Shown: positions 55,288 through 64,000, counted from the first letter of the stretch. The stretch: 64,000 bases of DNA from Psychrobacter sp. bablab_jr014 (GCF_016464015.1 NZ_JACDXT010000049.1:62001-126000), one strand, 5' to 3'. Notes: generated from the letters alone by a model not told the origin. Made by a program: numbers and translations.

Positions 55288-57090
55288 TTACGCAGGGTCA
55301 AAATAATCCAAATCAAAGGCCATCATAGACGTGCTACCTGATTGAACCATGTCGATATGCGTTTGCATGCGTGGCAGAATATGCGCCATAAAATAATCTG
55401 CCAATTTGAGCTTATTGGCATAAAACGCGCCTGCCTTACCTTGGCTTGCCGCCACCATCATGGCAGACATATAAGCAAAGCACAGATAGCCTGTCGCATG
55501 GAGATAATTGACCGCACAGCCATTCATCTCATCGCCGCGCGCGCTGATATTGGCCAGTAGCGTGTGGGTCAAGCGCTCAATATCATCTGCCGCCGTCAGG
55601 GTGGCTTGCTTGATACCATGCGCGCCTGACATCGTGCCAATAAAGCTGCGTATTTCCGCCAAAAAATCAAACAGCATCGCGCCGTTATCTTTGGCGACTT
55701 TGCGCCCCAATAGGTCTAATGCCTGAATGCCGTTTGCGCCTTCATAAATCTGAGCAATGCGCGTATCACGCACGATTTGCTCCATACCCCAATCGCAAAT
55801 ATAACCATGCCCGCCAAAGACCTGCTGGCAATCAACCGTTGCCTCGAACGCTTTATCACTTAAAAAGGCTTTGGTAATTGGGGTTAATAAGGCAATGCGC
55901 GCATTGGCAGTAGCAATTAATTGCTTATCATCACTGTATTTTGCAATATCGAGCTGCTTGGCGACATACATCGCAAAGCAGCGCGAAATTTCGGCATGTG
56001 CTTTGGCATTGAGCAGCATACGGCGTATGTCGGCGTGGTGAATCAAGGCATCGGCATCTTTATCAGGGTTTTTGATGCCCGAATCGCTACGAGACTGCAA
56101 GCGGTCATTGGCGTAGGCAGCGGCGTTTTGATACGCCAATTCCGTAAGGGCAATGCCCTGTATGCCAATCGCCAAACGCTCATAGTTCATCACCAAAAAC
56201 ATCGAGGCAAGCCCTGTACACTCCTCCCCGACCAGCCAGCCTTTTGCCTTATCAAAATTAAGCACGCAAGTCGCTGAGCCTTTGACGCCCATTTTGTGCT
56301 CAACTGACCCCACGGACGCGGCATTGCGCGCGCCGAGTTGGTCATTGCCAGCCTCATCTTTTTCAAGCAGAAATTTGGGGACAATGAATAAAGAAATGCC
56401 TTTGGAGCCTGCTGGCGCGTTGGGCGTTTTTGCCAAGACCAAATGAATGATGTTGTCTGTTAAATCATGGTCGCCACCCGTCACAAAGATTTTGCTTCCT
56501 GTGATGGCATAGCTGCCATCGTCATTGGGCACAGCTTTGGTTTTGAGCAACCCCAAATCGGTGCCTGCATGGGCTTCGGTCAAGCACATCGTCCCTGCCC
56601 ATTCGCCCGTATATATTTTCTCTAAATAGCGCTGTTTTTGTTCTTCTGAGGCGGACTTTAACAAACACAAACCCGCACCCAAGGCAAGATTGGGATACAG
56701 CGCAAACGACTGATTGCTACTAAACATCATCTCTTCTTGAAACATCGATACCATTTTGGGAAAGCCTTGCCCGCCATACTCTGGCGTCGCGCCAAGACCG
56801 ACCCAGCCGTCAGATTTGTACTGTGCGTACGCTGCTTTAAATCCTGTCGGCGTGCGTACCGCGCCATAGCCCATATCGTCGAGCGCAAAACTGACGCCTT
56901 CTTTATCACCACTGTGATTTAATGGCAGCAAAACTTTTTGGGTAAATGTTGCCAGCGCTTCGAGTACGACCTCGACTGTGTCCATATCAACATGGCTGAG
57001 ATGCTTATTGGTCTGCCAAAATACGGGCGCATCAAACACGTCGGTTAATAAAAAACGCATGTCTGCCAGCGGTGCGTGATAACGGTGCAT
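55288..57090 (-). CDS. hcaD: Acyl-CoA dehydrogenase, long form (HcaD/DmdC-like)
   Basis: 600 residues, longer than the usual 380-residue acyl-CoA dehydrogenase because of extra N- and C-terminal parts typical of the DmdC-like group. The FAD/substrate regions are clear: MCLTEAHAGTDLGLLKTKA, ITGSKIFVTGGDHDL, and QVFGGHGYICDWGMEQIVRDTRIAQIYEGANGIQ-type region with the catalytic-position Glu. In Acinetobacter the hca cluster includes an acyl-CoA dehydrogenase that desaturates dihydro-hydroxycinnamoyl-CoA; that role is inferred here from the neighbourhood. AAGGAA precedes the ATG. Confidence 0.9.
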   Translation of the reverse strand: MHRYHAPLADMRFLLTDVFDAPVFWQTNKHLSHVDMDTVEVVLEALATFTQKVLLPLNHSGDKEGVSFALDDMGYGAVRTPTGFKAAYAQYKSDGWVGLGATPEYGGQGFPKMVSMFQEEMMFSSNQSFALYPNLALGAGLCLLKSASEEQKQRYLEKIYTGEWAGTMCLTEAHAGTDLGLLKTKAVPNDDGSYAITGSKIFVTGGDHDLTDNIIHLVLAKTPNAPAGSKGISLFIVPKFLLEKDEAGNDQLGARNAASVGSVEHKMGVKGSATCVLNFDKAKGWLVGEECTGLASMFLVMNYERLAIGIQGIALTELAYQNAAAYANDRLQSRSDSGIKNPDKDADALIHHADIRRMLLNAKAHAEISRCFAMYVAKQLDIAKYSDDKQLIATANARIALLTPITKAFLSDKAFEATVDCQQVFGGHGYICDWGMEQIVRDTRIAQIYEGANGIQALDLLGRKVAKDNGAMLFDFLAEIRSFIGTMSGAHGIKQATLTAADDIERLTHTLLANISARGDEMNGCAVNYLHATGYLCFAYMSAMMVAASQGKAGAFYANKLKLADYFMAHILPRMQTHIDMVQSGSTSMMAFDLDYFDPA

Positions 57091-57138
57091 ACAACTTCCT
57101 TTTGTTAAAACTCCAAATGATGAGGCTTAATGATTTAA

Positions 57139-58266
57139 TCAAGCACCTTTACAAGCAGCACTTGCCGCTTTTACCTTGTCGTACACCGCATCAGCATCAA
57201 CGCCATTTTGGTTGACAGAATCCAGATATTTTTGCGTGCCTTGCTTAAGCAATCCCGCCCATGCAGGGTCATTGAGCGGATCAGGAATATCCACGATGGT
57301 ATCGCCTGCATCCTTGGCAGCTTGTAGGGCTTCTATATCGTCCTCGGTCAGCATAGCACCCACTTTTTGCGCCAGTACCATTCCTGAGTTGTCGTCGATA
57401 ACTTTTTGTAAATCAGGCGGCAGAGCATCGTATTTTGCTTTGTTCATATTCATGACGATGCTAGAAGAATACAGCGGAATATTGGTGTGGTTTTTAACCA
57501 ATTCATTGACACGGAATATGGGCACGCCATCCCATGGCAGGCTCAAGCCATCAATAACCCCGCGCTGCAATGAGGTATAAATATCGGTCGCGGGTAAGCC
57601 CACAGGCGCGGCGCCCATGCTTTCTATAATGTCGCCCGCTACGGCTGAAGGACGGCGAATACGCAGCCCTTTCATATCGTCAGGTTTGGCAATTAATTTG
57701 GTGCTGTGCAGCACGCCAGGTCCCAAGCCATATAGCGATATCACATGCGAATCTTCATACTCGCTGGCGATAGTGCCATCATCATACAGCGTCTGCATCA
57801 GGCAACCCATCTGCGCCGCCGAATTGGATAACCCCGGCAACTCAGCGATTTGTGATAAGGGGAAGCGACCACTGGTATAACCTTGCAACTGGATGCCAAT
57901 ATCCACTCTACCGTTCACGACGGCTTCGTAGGTGTCTGCTGGCTTAGTCAGTGTGGAGCCTGGAAAGTTTTCGATTTTGATACGACCATTGGATTCTTCT
58001 TCAATTTTTTTCGCCCAAGGTTCAAATATCTCGACATTCATTGCTGACGGTGCTGGCATAAAATGTGACATTCGCAACACCACCACATCATCTGCGCCAC
58101 CGCTGCTGGCCTCTGAGCCACTGCTACAAGCTGTCAAAGTCAAAGGCATCATTAATGACAAGGCAAATAAAACTATGCCTTTTTGTGAATTCAGTGTGTT
58201 TTTTCGGCTCGCTCTACGGCTGGTAGTCGCGCTGGCAATTTTGGAACGTGTATTGTCACTAGACAT
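57139..58266 (-). CDS. TRAP transporter solute-binding lipoprotein (DctP family), orphan
   Basis: 375 residues. After a basic, Ser/Arg-rich cytoplasmic tail of about 25 residues comes a signal sequence ending in the lipobox LTAC (Cys about residue 46), so it is probably a lipoprotein. The binding domain shows VLRMSHFMPAPSAMN and ADTYEAVVNGRVDIGIQ, and the DctP substrate-contact region SLQRGVIDGLSLPW. No DctQ or DctM permease genes are in the window. AAGGA lies 7 nt before the ATG at 58266; the longer frame starts with TTG. Its position among hydroxycinnamate genes suggests an aromatic acid ligand. Confidence 0.92.
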   Translation of the reverse strand: MSSDNTRSKIASATTSRRASRKNTLNSQKGIVLFALSLMMPLTLTACSSGSEASSGGADDVVVLRMSHFMPAPSAMNVEIFEPWAKKIEEESNGRIKIENFPGSTLTKPADTYEAVVNGRVDIGIQLQGYTSGRFPLSQIAELPGLSNSAAQMGCLMQTLYDDGTIASEYEDSHVISLYGLGPGVLHSTKLIAKPDDMKGLRIRRPSAVAGDIIESMGAAPVGLPATDIYTSLQRGVIDGLSLPWDGVPIFRVNELVKNHTNIPLYSSSIVMNMNKAKYDALPPDLQKVIDDNSGMVLAQKVGAMLTEDDIEALQAAKDAGDTIVDIPDPLNDPAWAGLLKQGTQKYLDSVNQNGVDADAVYDKVKAASAACKGA

Positions 58267-58867
58267 AATCAAATCCTTTTGATTGGGTGGTCGAGGATAA
58301 CGTGGTTATTTTGCTCTTATAACATTGTTGCCTTATAGCACCAGCGCCAAACCTCATTGCTCATCCATCGCATCAGCCGCGCTACCAAAACACTCTTTAT
58401 TATAAACTTTCTTTATAATAAAAATTATAAGATTTTAATACCATAACCCAGTTATACCGCATTATTTAGTACATATTACGGTTAAAAGGCTTAATATGTC
58501 AAACTATTTTATAAAGTAACTTGACAATAATTTGAATAAGTTGCTATCTTGTAATTCACGTTAAAACAACGTATATGAATGCACTAAATGCGCCCTTGGG
58601 CGCTTAGCAGTACAGACAGATCTTTTTCATTTTTTAAACATCGAAGCTTTTAGACACCACAGTTTTTAGAAACTAACGATACAGCGCGCACGCTTGCTTG
58701 CTGCTATAGCCTGCTGTCTGGGTATAAGTACGGTCTTTAAAACAGTTTAGAAAAAGCTGGACAAAAAGTGAGCTAACAGTGGACGAAGCACTCATGACGA
58801 GCGCGTGCAGTAAATGAACAAAAGGAATTGGTCGGTGCCAGATGACACCATCTGCACTATTTTTTAT
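58267..58867. other. Divergent control region between the binding protein and the porin
   Basis: About 600 bp free of genes, AT-rich near 58400-58560. It should hold the promoters of both divergent genes. A hairpin-like GTGC-C-AGATG / CATCT-GCAC lies at about 58836-58858. No clear regulator box was identified. Confidence 0.4.
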
Positions 58868-58917
58868 AAACCAAAGTCACTATCAACAGTGACGCATAGC
58901 GCGCATGACTTTGGTTT
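58868..58917 (+). promoter_or_regulatory. Two competing hairpins in the porin 5' leader
   Basis: Outer stem: AAACCAAAGTCA at 58868-58879 pairs perfectly with 58906-58917. Inner stem: GTCACT at 58876-58881 pairs with AGTGAC at 58888-58893. The two share GTCA and so cannot both form fully. The outer stem is followed by TTTT and ends 26 nt before the ATG, close to the GGAG ribosome binding site. This could be an attenuator, an RNA-based switch or an operator. Confidence 0.6.
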
Positions 58918-58943
58918 TAAAATAAACACGGAGTGTGATTTAC

Positions 58944-59993
58944 ATGCGTAATCTAAAAACGGCGCTGTTCGCAGCAGCTACAGCAACCCTATGTACCCAC
59001 GTACAAGCCATTGATGTCGTCACCGAAGGGGATACGACATTAAGTATCGGCGGCTATATTAAGGCTGAAGGACTCTTTATCTCTCCTGATGATAAGGATT
59101 CTGAATTTAAGGGCAATATCAGAGAATCAAGAATCAATGTCAAAGCCACCAAGCTGGTGAACGACAAGAAGCTGACTGGCTTTATTGAAGGGGACTTTTA
59201 TGGTGAGTTTGCAGGTTATGAAAGCGGCACACCTGAGCTGCGACTGCGTCATGCCTATTTGCAATACGATAAATTTACCTTAGGTAAGACGTGGAGCGGT
59301 CAGTTTTTTGCCGTTGCCCCGCGTCTCACCGAGCAGCTTGATTTTTATGGTACAGGCTTTGGCACCATCGCGGGTAGTGGGCTGTATGTGCGTCCTGATT
59401 TGACGGTTCATTATGTCAATGATGGGCTGCGCTTGACCGCACAAGACCCCATCTATGACGATGCCAGCGTGCCTGATATGGTCGTCAGCTATAGCGACAA
59501 TATTGCCAATTTTGGCTACACGGCTGCCTTGACAGGCCGTGAAGCGGGCACGAGCATAGACGATGAGTCGGATTCTGATTTCGGTATTGGTGCGTCATTA
59601 GCCGCTAAATACACGATAGGCAATGGCTCGCTACATGGCAGTGTCTATACAGGTAAAGGTATGGGCGTCTATTCTGGCGTGTGTACCACAGGCGCGCTCA
59701 CGCCAGTCAGTGTTAACTGTGATGCCGAAGACGGTAAGCTGGTCTCGCAAACGGGCTTTAGTGTCGGCTATCGACATCAATTCACGCCAAAGCTGCGCGG
59801 CAATATGCGCTATGGTGAGGTCAATGTGGATAATGATGCCGACACCTCAATTGATATTAAAAGTGCCAACCTGATTTATGCCTATACGCCCGATCTCGAC
59901 TTTGGTGTTGAATGGCGAGATCGCAGCGAGACCACTCTTCCATGGCGTTTAAAAGGTCAAGAAGTTGAAGTGATGGCCAAATATACCTTTTAA
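58944..59993 (+). CDS. hcaE: DcaP-like outer-membrane porin (HcaE-like)
   Basis: 349 residues with a signal peptide ending near VQA (about residue 22). The mature protein alternates like a beta-barrel and opens with GGYIKAEGLFIS followed by the SRINVKATK stretch seen in DcaP-type porins; it ends in Phe, as most outer-membrane barrels do. Expected role is entry of dicarboxylate or aromatic acids. The ATG at 58944 has GGAG 10 nt upstream. A strong terminator follows. In Acinetobacter a porin gene (hcaE) belongs to the hydroxycinnamate cluster. Confidence 0.85.
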   Translation: MRNLKTALFAAATATLCTHVQAIDVVTEGDTTLSIGGYIKAEGLFISPDDKDSEFKGNIRESRINVKATKLVNDKKLTGFIEGDFYGEFAGYESGTPELRLRHAYLQYDKFTLGKTWSGQFFAVAPRLTEQLDFYGTGFGTIAGSGLYVRPDLTVHYVNDGLRLTAQDPIYDDASVPDMVVSYSDNIANFGYTAALTGREAGTSIDDESDSDFGIGASLAAKYTIGNGSLHGSVYTGKGMGVYSGVCTTGALTPVSVNCDAEDGKLVSQTGFSVGYRHQFTPKLRGNMRYGEVNVDNDADTSIDIKSANLIYAYTPDLDFGVEWRDRSETTLPWRLKGQEVEVMAKYTF

Positions 59994-60043
59994 ACGGCTG
60001 CTTGAATCTCATTAATCACCGATTGACTGTATTCATTAACATA

Positions 60044-60080
60044 AAAACCGATACGCGCTACACGTATCGGTTTTATTTTG
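60044..60080 (+). terminator. Rho-independent terminator after the porin
   Basis: AAAACCGATACG at 60044-60055 and its complement at 60063-60074 around a 7-nt loop, then ATTTTG. Confidence 0.92.
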
Positions 60081-60120
60081 GGCTGCTTTATTTTCGCTTA
60101 TGTATACTTTTGCGCGGGTC

Positions 60121-60576
60121 TTAATCGCCTTGCTTTAAGTTGGTAATCAAGCGCTGCACCGTGGCTTTTAGCATCATCACATTCTCCGCAGGCAACCCCG
60201 CCAGCATCCTACTTTCAAACGCCATCGCCTTGATATTGCATTGCTCGTAGATGGCTTGTCCCTCTGGCGTCAGACCGATTAATAAAATTCGCCCATGATT
60301 GGGGTCTTCACGTTTGCTGATCCACCCCTTTTCTTCCATGGTTTTGATAATTTGGTTGGAGGCTTGCGGGCTGATAAACGAGCGCGATGCCAGCTTGGCA
60401 TTGGCCATTTCGCCATGCAGGTGTAGATTTGCCAGCATGGTGAATTGTGGCAAGCTGACTTCCAGCTCTGACAGCGCGTCGCTAAGCTGCTGATTGATCA
60501 ATTTGTCAAGCTTGCCAACACTGTAGCTAACGGTTGGCGCACTGCCAGTCGGCTTATTTGATGATGTGGTGTTCAA
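60121..60576 (-). CDS. hcaR: MarR-family regulator (HcaR-like repressor candidate)
   Basis: 151 residues with the MarR winged helix (GEMANAKLASRSFISPQASNQIIKTMEEKGWI) and DPNHGRILLIGLTPEG wing. The start appears to be a TTG: AGGA lies seven bases upstream and no in-frame ATG fits. It follows the CoA-ligase gene by 50 bp on the same strand, as hcaR-type repressors commonly adjoin their hydroxycinnamate genes. Such proteins release DNA on binding hydroxycinnamoyl-CoA thioesters. Confidence 0.88.
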   Translation of the reverse strand: MNTTSSNKPTGSAPTVSYSVGKLDKLINQQLSDALSELEVSLPQFTMLANLHLHGEMANAKLASRSFISPQASNQIIKTMEEKGWISKREDPNHGRILLIGLTPEGQAIYEQCNIKAMAFESRMLAGLPAENVMMLKATVQRLITNLKQGD

Positions 60577-60626
60577 TACATTGTCCTCGTTAGCGCTTGG
60601 GAAGCCCTCTTGGGTTTTATGGTAAG

Positions 60627-62522
60627 CTATTTGGCCAAAAACCTCAATTTATCTGCGTCCTCTGCGTACAGCTTCTCCGTCTCTTGGGTTCTATTATTGC
60701 GCAGTTTGCGCTGATTGAGGGTGCCTTTATCGGTTTTTTCGCCCTCAACCACATTGGGCGGATTTTCCATCAAGTAGATACGCGCAATCTTTTTTGAGCT
60801 GGCGTGATAGCCCTCATTAATGCGGTTCATAAAGTCACGAAACCACGCTTGCAACTTATCATGCGCGAGTACGTGCTTAAATTCAGCATGAGGCAGTGCG
60901 GTGAGTTTGCGCGCCGCTTTTTCTTTTACAAATACGAAAGCGCCAATTTCACGCTTGCCTTCCCCTGTGATTACCACATCTTCGATGAGTGCCATTCCTT
61001 GGACGACCATGCGATTGCGCAGCTCACCGACATTGACAAACGTACCTGTGGTCAGCTTAAAATCTTCGGCGATACGTCCATCATAGACCAAGCCTTCGGA
61101 GAGATCATCAGGGTTATAAGGCAAGACGCCATCGCCTGTGCAATAAAATCCTTCTTCATCAAAGCTGGCTGCTGTATTCACTTTGGTAGAATCATGCCGC
61201 CAATACCCAGGCATGACATGCGGGCCTTTGATACGCAGCTCTATTTTGTCTGTCATGGGCACCAGCTTAACCTCAACCCCTGATGCAGGCACACCCACAA
61301 AACTCGCGGTGTCATTGGAAGACCCTGTGGTAAAGGTACAAGACGGTGAGGTTTCTGTCATGCCGATACCCGACATGATGCGGATTCGCTCACCGCAGTG
61401 CTGATAACTGATGTCACCGAGCTGCTGCCACAAATCGGCTGATAAGCTGGCACCACCGAAAAAATACAAATCGACCTTTTTAAAAAAGTTCTCACGCAGG
61501 GCTTCATCTTCTTCCAAGGCATTGGCAAGCATCGACCAACCAATGGGGACATTAAAGTATTTACTGGGCGAGATTTCTTTAAGATTACGAATGGTTTCCT
61601 CAAACTTGCCTGCCACAGGGCGACCATCGTCAATATAAAATGTGCCACCGTTATATAAAGCAATACCCAGATTGTGGCTGCCACCAAAGGTATGATGCCA
61701 GCTGAGCCAATCCACGAGCACCAGTGGGTCGTCTTCTGATAAGCACAAGCCTTGTTTAAGCATTTGCTGATTGCTGCACAGCATACGGTGCGTCGTGGGC
61801 ACGACTTTTGGATTGCCTGTAGAGCCTGAAGTAAACAGGAACTTAACGATGGTGTCTGGGGTCATTTTTTCGTGCGTTTTTTCAACCGCGTCGGTCGCTT
61901 CAGTCGCCAGCAGCTCATCAAGATGCACGCACGGCTGTCCGTCAATCGTGCCCGTTGAAGTGATAATGGGCTTGTCCATTTGACCACAGGCTTTCAGCTG
62001 ACGCGAAAACCCATTGCCATCGCCCGCGTAAAACGCTGCAGGTGTGAGCTTATCAATCACGTACTGTAATTTGTCAGGATTTTTTGCCACTAAGGAATAG
62101 GCAGGCACGACCAACGCATAAGGTACATTTGCCAGCATCGCACCGCACATCAGCAAAAACACTTCAATAGAATTTTCAGACAAAATCATCAAGGGGCGCT
62201 CTTCTGAGAGATTGTACGGCAGCAATCCCTGAGCGATATTGCGCGCCTTTTGTAACACGTCGCGGTAGGTGAGCTTTATCCAGTCGCCGCGCTCGCCTGT
62301 GGCCTCGTCTAACTCGCGCTGTGCAATCAGCACTCTGTCGGGATATTTTTCGGCGTATTCGTACAGTTTATCAAATAAAAAATCGGGGTAATCCTCTAAG
62401 GGTGTGGCAGCGTTGATGTAATAAATATCGCCTTCTGCATCATGCTGTTGATGCACGATGGCATCATTGCTACCGACAGCAACGGCGCGTTCTGGGTAGC
62501 TGTGATAGGTAAATTGGGTCAT
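60627..62522 (-). CDS. fcs: Feruloyl/4-hydroxycinnamoyl-CoA synthetase
   Basis: 631 residues of the ANL adenylate-forming superfamily. The ATP-binding motif LFTSGSTGNPK (about 238-248), GIGMTETSP, and YDGRIAEDFKLTTG are clear, and KLTALPHAEFKHV lies in the C-terminal region. The long N-terminus and overall look match feruloyl-CoA synthetases (HcaC-type). It activates ferulate, caffeate or 4-coumarate to the CoA thioester for the lyase at 63026. I chose ATG 62522 (MTQFTYH) because GGAG lies six bases upstream. Confidence 0.93.
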   Translation of the reverse strand: MTQFTYHSYPERAVAVGSNDAIVHQQHDAEGDIYYINAATPLEDYPDFLFDKLYEYAEKYPDRVLIAQRELDEATGERGDWIKLTYRDVLQKARNIAQGLLPYNLSEERPLMILSENSIEVFLLMCGAMLANVPYALVVPAYSLVAKNPDKLQYVIDKLTPAAFYAGDGNGFSRQLKACGQMDKPIITSTGTIDGQPCVHLDELLATEATDAVEKTHEKMTPDTIVKFLFTSGSTGNPKVVPTTHRMLCSNQQMLKQGLCLSEDDPLVLVDWLSWHHTFGGSHNLGIALYNGGTFYIDDGRPVAGKFEETIRNLKEISPSKYFNVPIGWSMLANALEEDEALRENFFKKVDLYFFGGASLSADLWQQLGDISYQHCGERIRIMSGIGMTETSPSCTFTTGSSNDTASFVGVPASGVEVKLVPMTDKIELRIKGPHVMPGYWRHDSTKVNTAASFDEEGFYCTGDGVLPYNPDDLSEGLVYDGRIAEDFKLTTGTFVNVGELRNRMVVQGMALIEDVVITGEGKREIGAFVFVKEKAARKLTALPHAEFKHVLAHDKLQAWFRDFMNRINEGYHASSKKIARIYLMENPPNVVEGEKTDKGTLNQRKLRNNRTQETEKLYAEDADKLRFLAK

Positions 62523-62762
62523 GTCCTGCTCCATTGTTTCATTATTATCTTCCTTGTTTTTCTCACATCCATGCAGCTTGGGTTGCGCTTGGCAGACCAT
62601 TAGCCAGAAACCATCCTGCGTTTCCTGAATGATGCTGGTAATAACCAAAGGCGCATCCTTAAAAATACCCAGCTGATACGCCGAACGCGCACCATGTCAT
62701 CAAAGCGCTCAGCACGAGTTTGCGCGTTTCATCGTGTCATTTTGGATATATTTGGCAAATGG

Positions 62763-62787
62763 GTAGCCAACTTATTATGTTGGCTAC
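62763..62787. promoter_or_regulatory. Palindrome upstream of fcs, candidate MarR operator
   Basis: Perfect 9-bp arms, GTAGCCAAC at 62763-62771 and its complement at 62779-62787, with a 7-bp AT spacer, in the 503-bp gap between fcs and the hydratase-lyase gene. The size and symmetry fit a MarR-dimer site, and no T run follows, which argues against a terminator. Confidence 0.5.
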
Positions 62788-62936
62788 AATAGAGAGGAAT
62801 ACCGAAACGGTTAACAAGCGGCTTGCCACACTCATGGCAAGAGATTAATACTGGCATTCCTTTGCCAAATCAGTGCGACAGCGATATAAGCTGACTTACC
62901 TTTTTTATCGTGCTGTCATGGCATGATACAAATAAC

Positions 62937-62970
62937 GCCAAAAATCCCTTGTTATAAAAAGATTTTTGGC
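62937..62970 (-). terminator. Hairpin after the hydratase-lyase gene
   Basis: GCCAAAAATC at 62937-62946 pairs perfectly with 62961-62970 around a 14-nt loop, 56 bp past the stop of the minus-strand hydratase-lyase gene. The T content lies inside the stem rather than after it, so it may be an mRNA 3'-end or processing structure instead of a classical terminator. Confidence 0.5.
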
Positions 62971-63025
62971 ACAAATAACGGCTGTTGTTGTCATTGGTTG
63001 TTCTCAATCAACCATCAAAGAGGCC

Positions 63026-63856
63026 TTAGCGCTTATAGGTTTGTAGGCCAGGCTTGATGCTTTTTTCGTCAAGGAACTGACGCATGCCTTCAGCGCGGCC
63101 ATTTTCTGGATCACGCATCGAGCATTGATCAATCTTGGCGTAAAGGTAGTCTTCGTTTTGATCCCATGTCAGCTCACGGCAGCGCTTAAAGCCATTTTTG
63201 GCATAGCGCAGTACGACTGGGTTTTTCTCTAGCAATACTTTGGCAATTTTTTCGACTTCAGCCTTTAGCTCGCTCAGCGGAACGCTTTTATTCACAAGTC
63301 CCATCTCTTGTGCTTTTTTACCTTTGAACGGCTCGCCCGTCATGATGTAGTACAGTGACTCACGATGACCGACCGTATCAGCCATAGCCTTGCTCACCAA
63401 ATTGCCAGGTGGAATGCCCCAGTTCACCTCAGACAGACCAAAGGTCGCCTCATCCGCACAGTAAGCCAAATCGCAGGCCACGAGTGGTGAAAAAGCGCCG
63501 CCAAAGCACCAGCCATTGACCATAGCGATAGTAGGTTTGCTGTACATGCGCAGCAACTGCCACTGCCAGCGACAAGCGTCTCTGCGCGTTCTTTCTTGGA
63601 CAATCTCAGGCTGACCATCTGTCTCGCGGAAATATTCTTTGAGATCCATGCCCGCTGTCCATGCCGTGCCTTCACCAGTGATCACAATAACGCCTGCTTC
63701 TGGGTCTTGCTCTAGCGTCTCTAAAATATCAATCATTTCTCGGTTGAGCGTCGGGCTCATACAGTTACGTTGGTCTGGGCGATTGAACGTCACCCAAGCA
63801 ATATTGTCGCTCACGTCTACTTTGACGGTGGTCCAGCGGTTTTTATAATCTGACAT
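63026..63856 (-). CDS. ech: Hydroxycinnamoyl-CoA hydratase-lyase (feruloyl-CoA hydratase/lyase)
   Basis: 276 residues of the crotonase fold. WTAGMDLKEYFRETDGQ, YSKPTIAMVNGWCFGGAF and GLSEVNWGIPPGNLVSKAM match the hydratase-lyase (HCHL) type; the Glu in SEVNWG is the catalytic one in that family. It hydrates feruloyl-, caffeoyl- or 4-coumaroyl-CoA and cleaves it to the aromatic aldehyde plus acetyl-CoA. The ATG at 63856 has GGAG about seven bases upstream; a longer frame starts 12 bases earlier. Equivalent to hcaA of Acinetobacter. Confidence 0.95.
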   Translation of the reverse strand: MSDYKNRWTTVKVDVSDNIAWVTFNRPDQRNCMSPTLNREMIDILETLEQDPEAGVIVITGEGTAWTAGMDLKEYFRETDGQPEIVQERTRRDACRWQWQLLRMYSKPTIAMVNGWCFGGAFSPLVACDLAYCADEATFGLSEVNWGIPPGNLVSKAMADTVGHRESLYYIMTGEPFKGKKAQEMGLVNKSVPLSELKAEVEKIAKVLLEKNPVVLRYAKNGFKRCRELTWDQNEDYLYAKIDQCSMRDPENGRAEGMRQFLDEKSIKPGLQTYKR

Positions 63857-64000
63857 CGTGTGCTCCATGGTTTAGTGGTTACTTCCCTAGTGATATAGAT
63901 AAGCCATATATAAAGAATCAATATCAGCACTTAGCATGCCTAAAAAGCGATTGCTAATATGCTGCTGACCCTACATCAATATTATCAACAAAGTTGATAT

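Noticed and set aside
1..64000. CRISPR arrays, tRNA/rRNA genes, prophage or integrative elements
   Set aside because: No regularly spaced repeats, clover-leaf genes, integrase, transposase or phage structural genes were found.

Overview
ORGANISM. The window looks like chromosome of a moderate-GC gammaproteobacterium of the Moraxellaceae, most likely Psychrobacter. Three things point there. The propionate genes run prpB-prpC-acnD-prpF. The hydroxycinnamate genes resemble the Acinetobacter hca set (hydratase-lyase, CoA ligase, acyl-CoA dehydrogenase, aldehyde dehydrogenase, porin, MarR regulator). The recC-recB-recD block and many hypothetical proteins also have a Moraxellaceae flavour. This is inferred from reading gene content; no 16S or other marker is present. 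No tRNA, rRNA, CRISPR array or complete insertion sequence was found. LAYOUT. 0-4 kb: end of an aldehyde dehydrogenase, an M20 amidohydrolase and a DUF3100-type membrane protein, facing a LysR gene. 4-7.3 kb: a small accessory patch with a broken glutamine amidotransferase, a tiny orphan ORF and a very AT-rich two-gene operon (multi-spanning membrane protein plus predicted papain-like cysteine protease). 7.3-11 kb: an acidic membrane-anchored protein, a LysR gene and an Nramp-like transporter. 11-19 kb: the 2-methylcitrate cycle, interrupted between acnD and prpF by a yefM-yoeB toxin-antitoxin pair and a secreted excalibur-domain protein. 19-33 kb: mixed housekeeping genes (ABC exporter, GNAT, LysR, VOC, SDR, DUF2868/DUF3482 GTPase pair, ArsA-like ATPase with a cory-CC-star protein, CstA, Hpt). 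33-44 kb: recC-recB-recD on the minus strand, with a MITE-like element between recC and recB. 44.5-46 kb: two uncharacterised genes. 46-52.4 kb: a minus-strand 5-oxoproline operon (accB, accC, pxpB, pxpC, pxpA, an Nramp-like YcsG homologue and a second, lysine-less BCCP-like protein). 53.6-63.9 kb: hydroxycinnamate catabolism. HOW THE GENES WORK TOGETHER. PrpC condenses propionyl-CoA with oxaloacetate, AcnD plus PrpF dehydrate and isomerise 2-methylcitrate, and PrpB cleaves 2-methylisocitrate to pyruvate and succinate. The hca-type genes would take in ferulate or coumarate-like acids through a DcaP-like porin and a periplasmic binding protein, activate them with the CoA ligase, cleave them with the hydratase-lyase and oxidise the resulting benzaldehyde with the aldehyde dehydrogenase, probably under MarR control. 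The pxp operon would hydrolyse 5-oxoproline to glutamate; its own biotin carboxylase and carrier suggest a split urea-carboxylase-like mechanism. MOST INTERESTING. (1) The AT-rich membrane-protein/cysteine-protease operon at 5.0-6.9 kb. (2) An 11-base word, AATAGCCTAAG in coding sense, found five times and always encoding Asn-Ser-Leu-Ser inside recC, recD and pxpB; three copies share a longer core and two of these sit in AT-rich RecD insertions. (3) A MITE whose terminal repeat supplies the recC stop codon. (4) A BCCP-like protein that has lost its biotinyl lysine. (5) Two alternative hairpins just upstream of the porin start codon.
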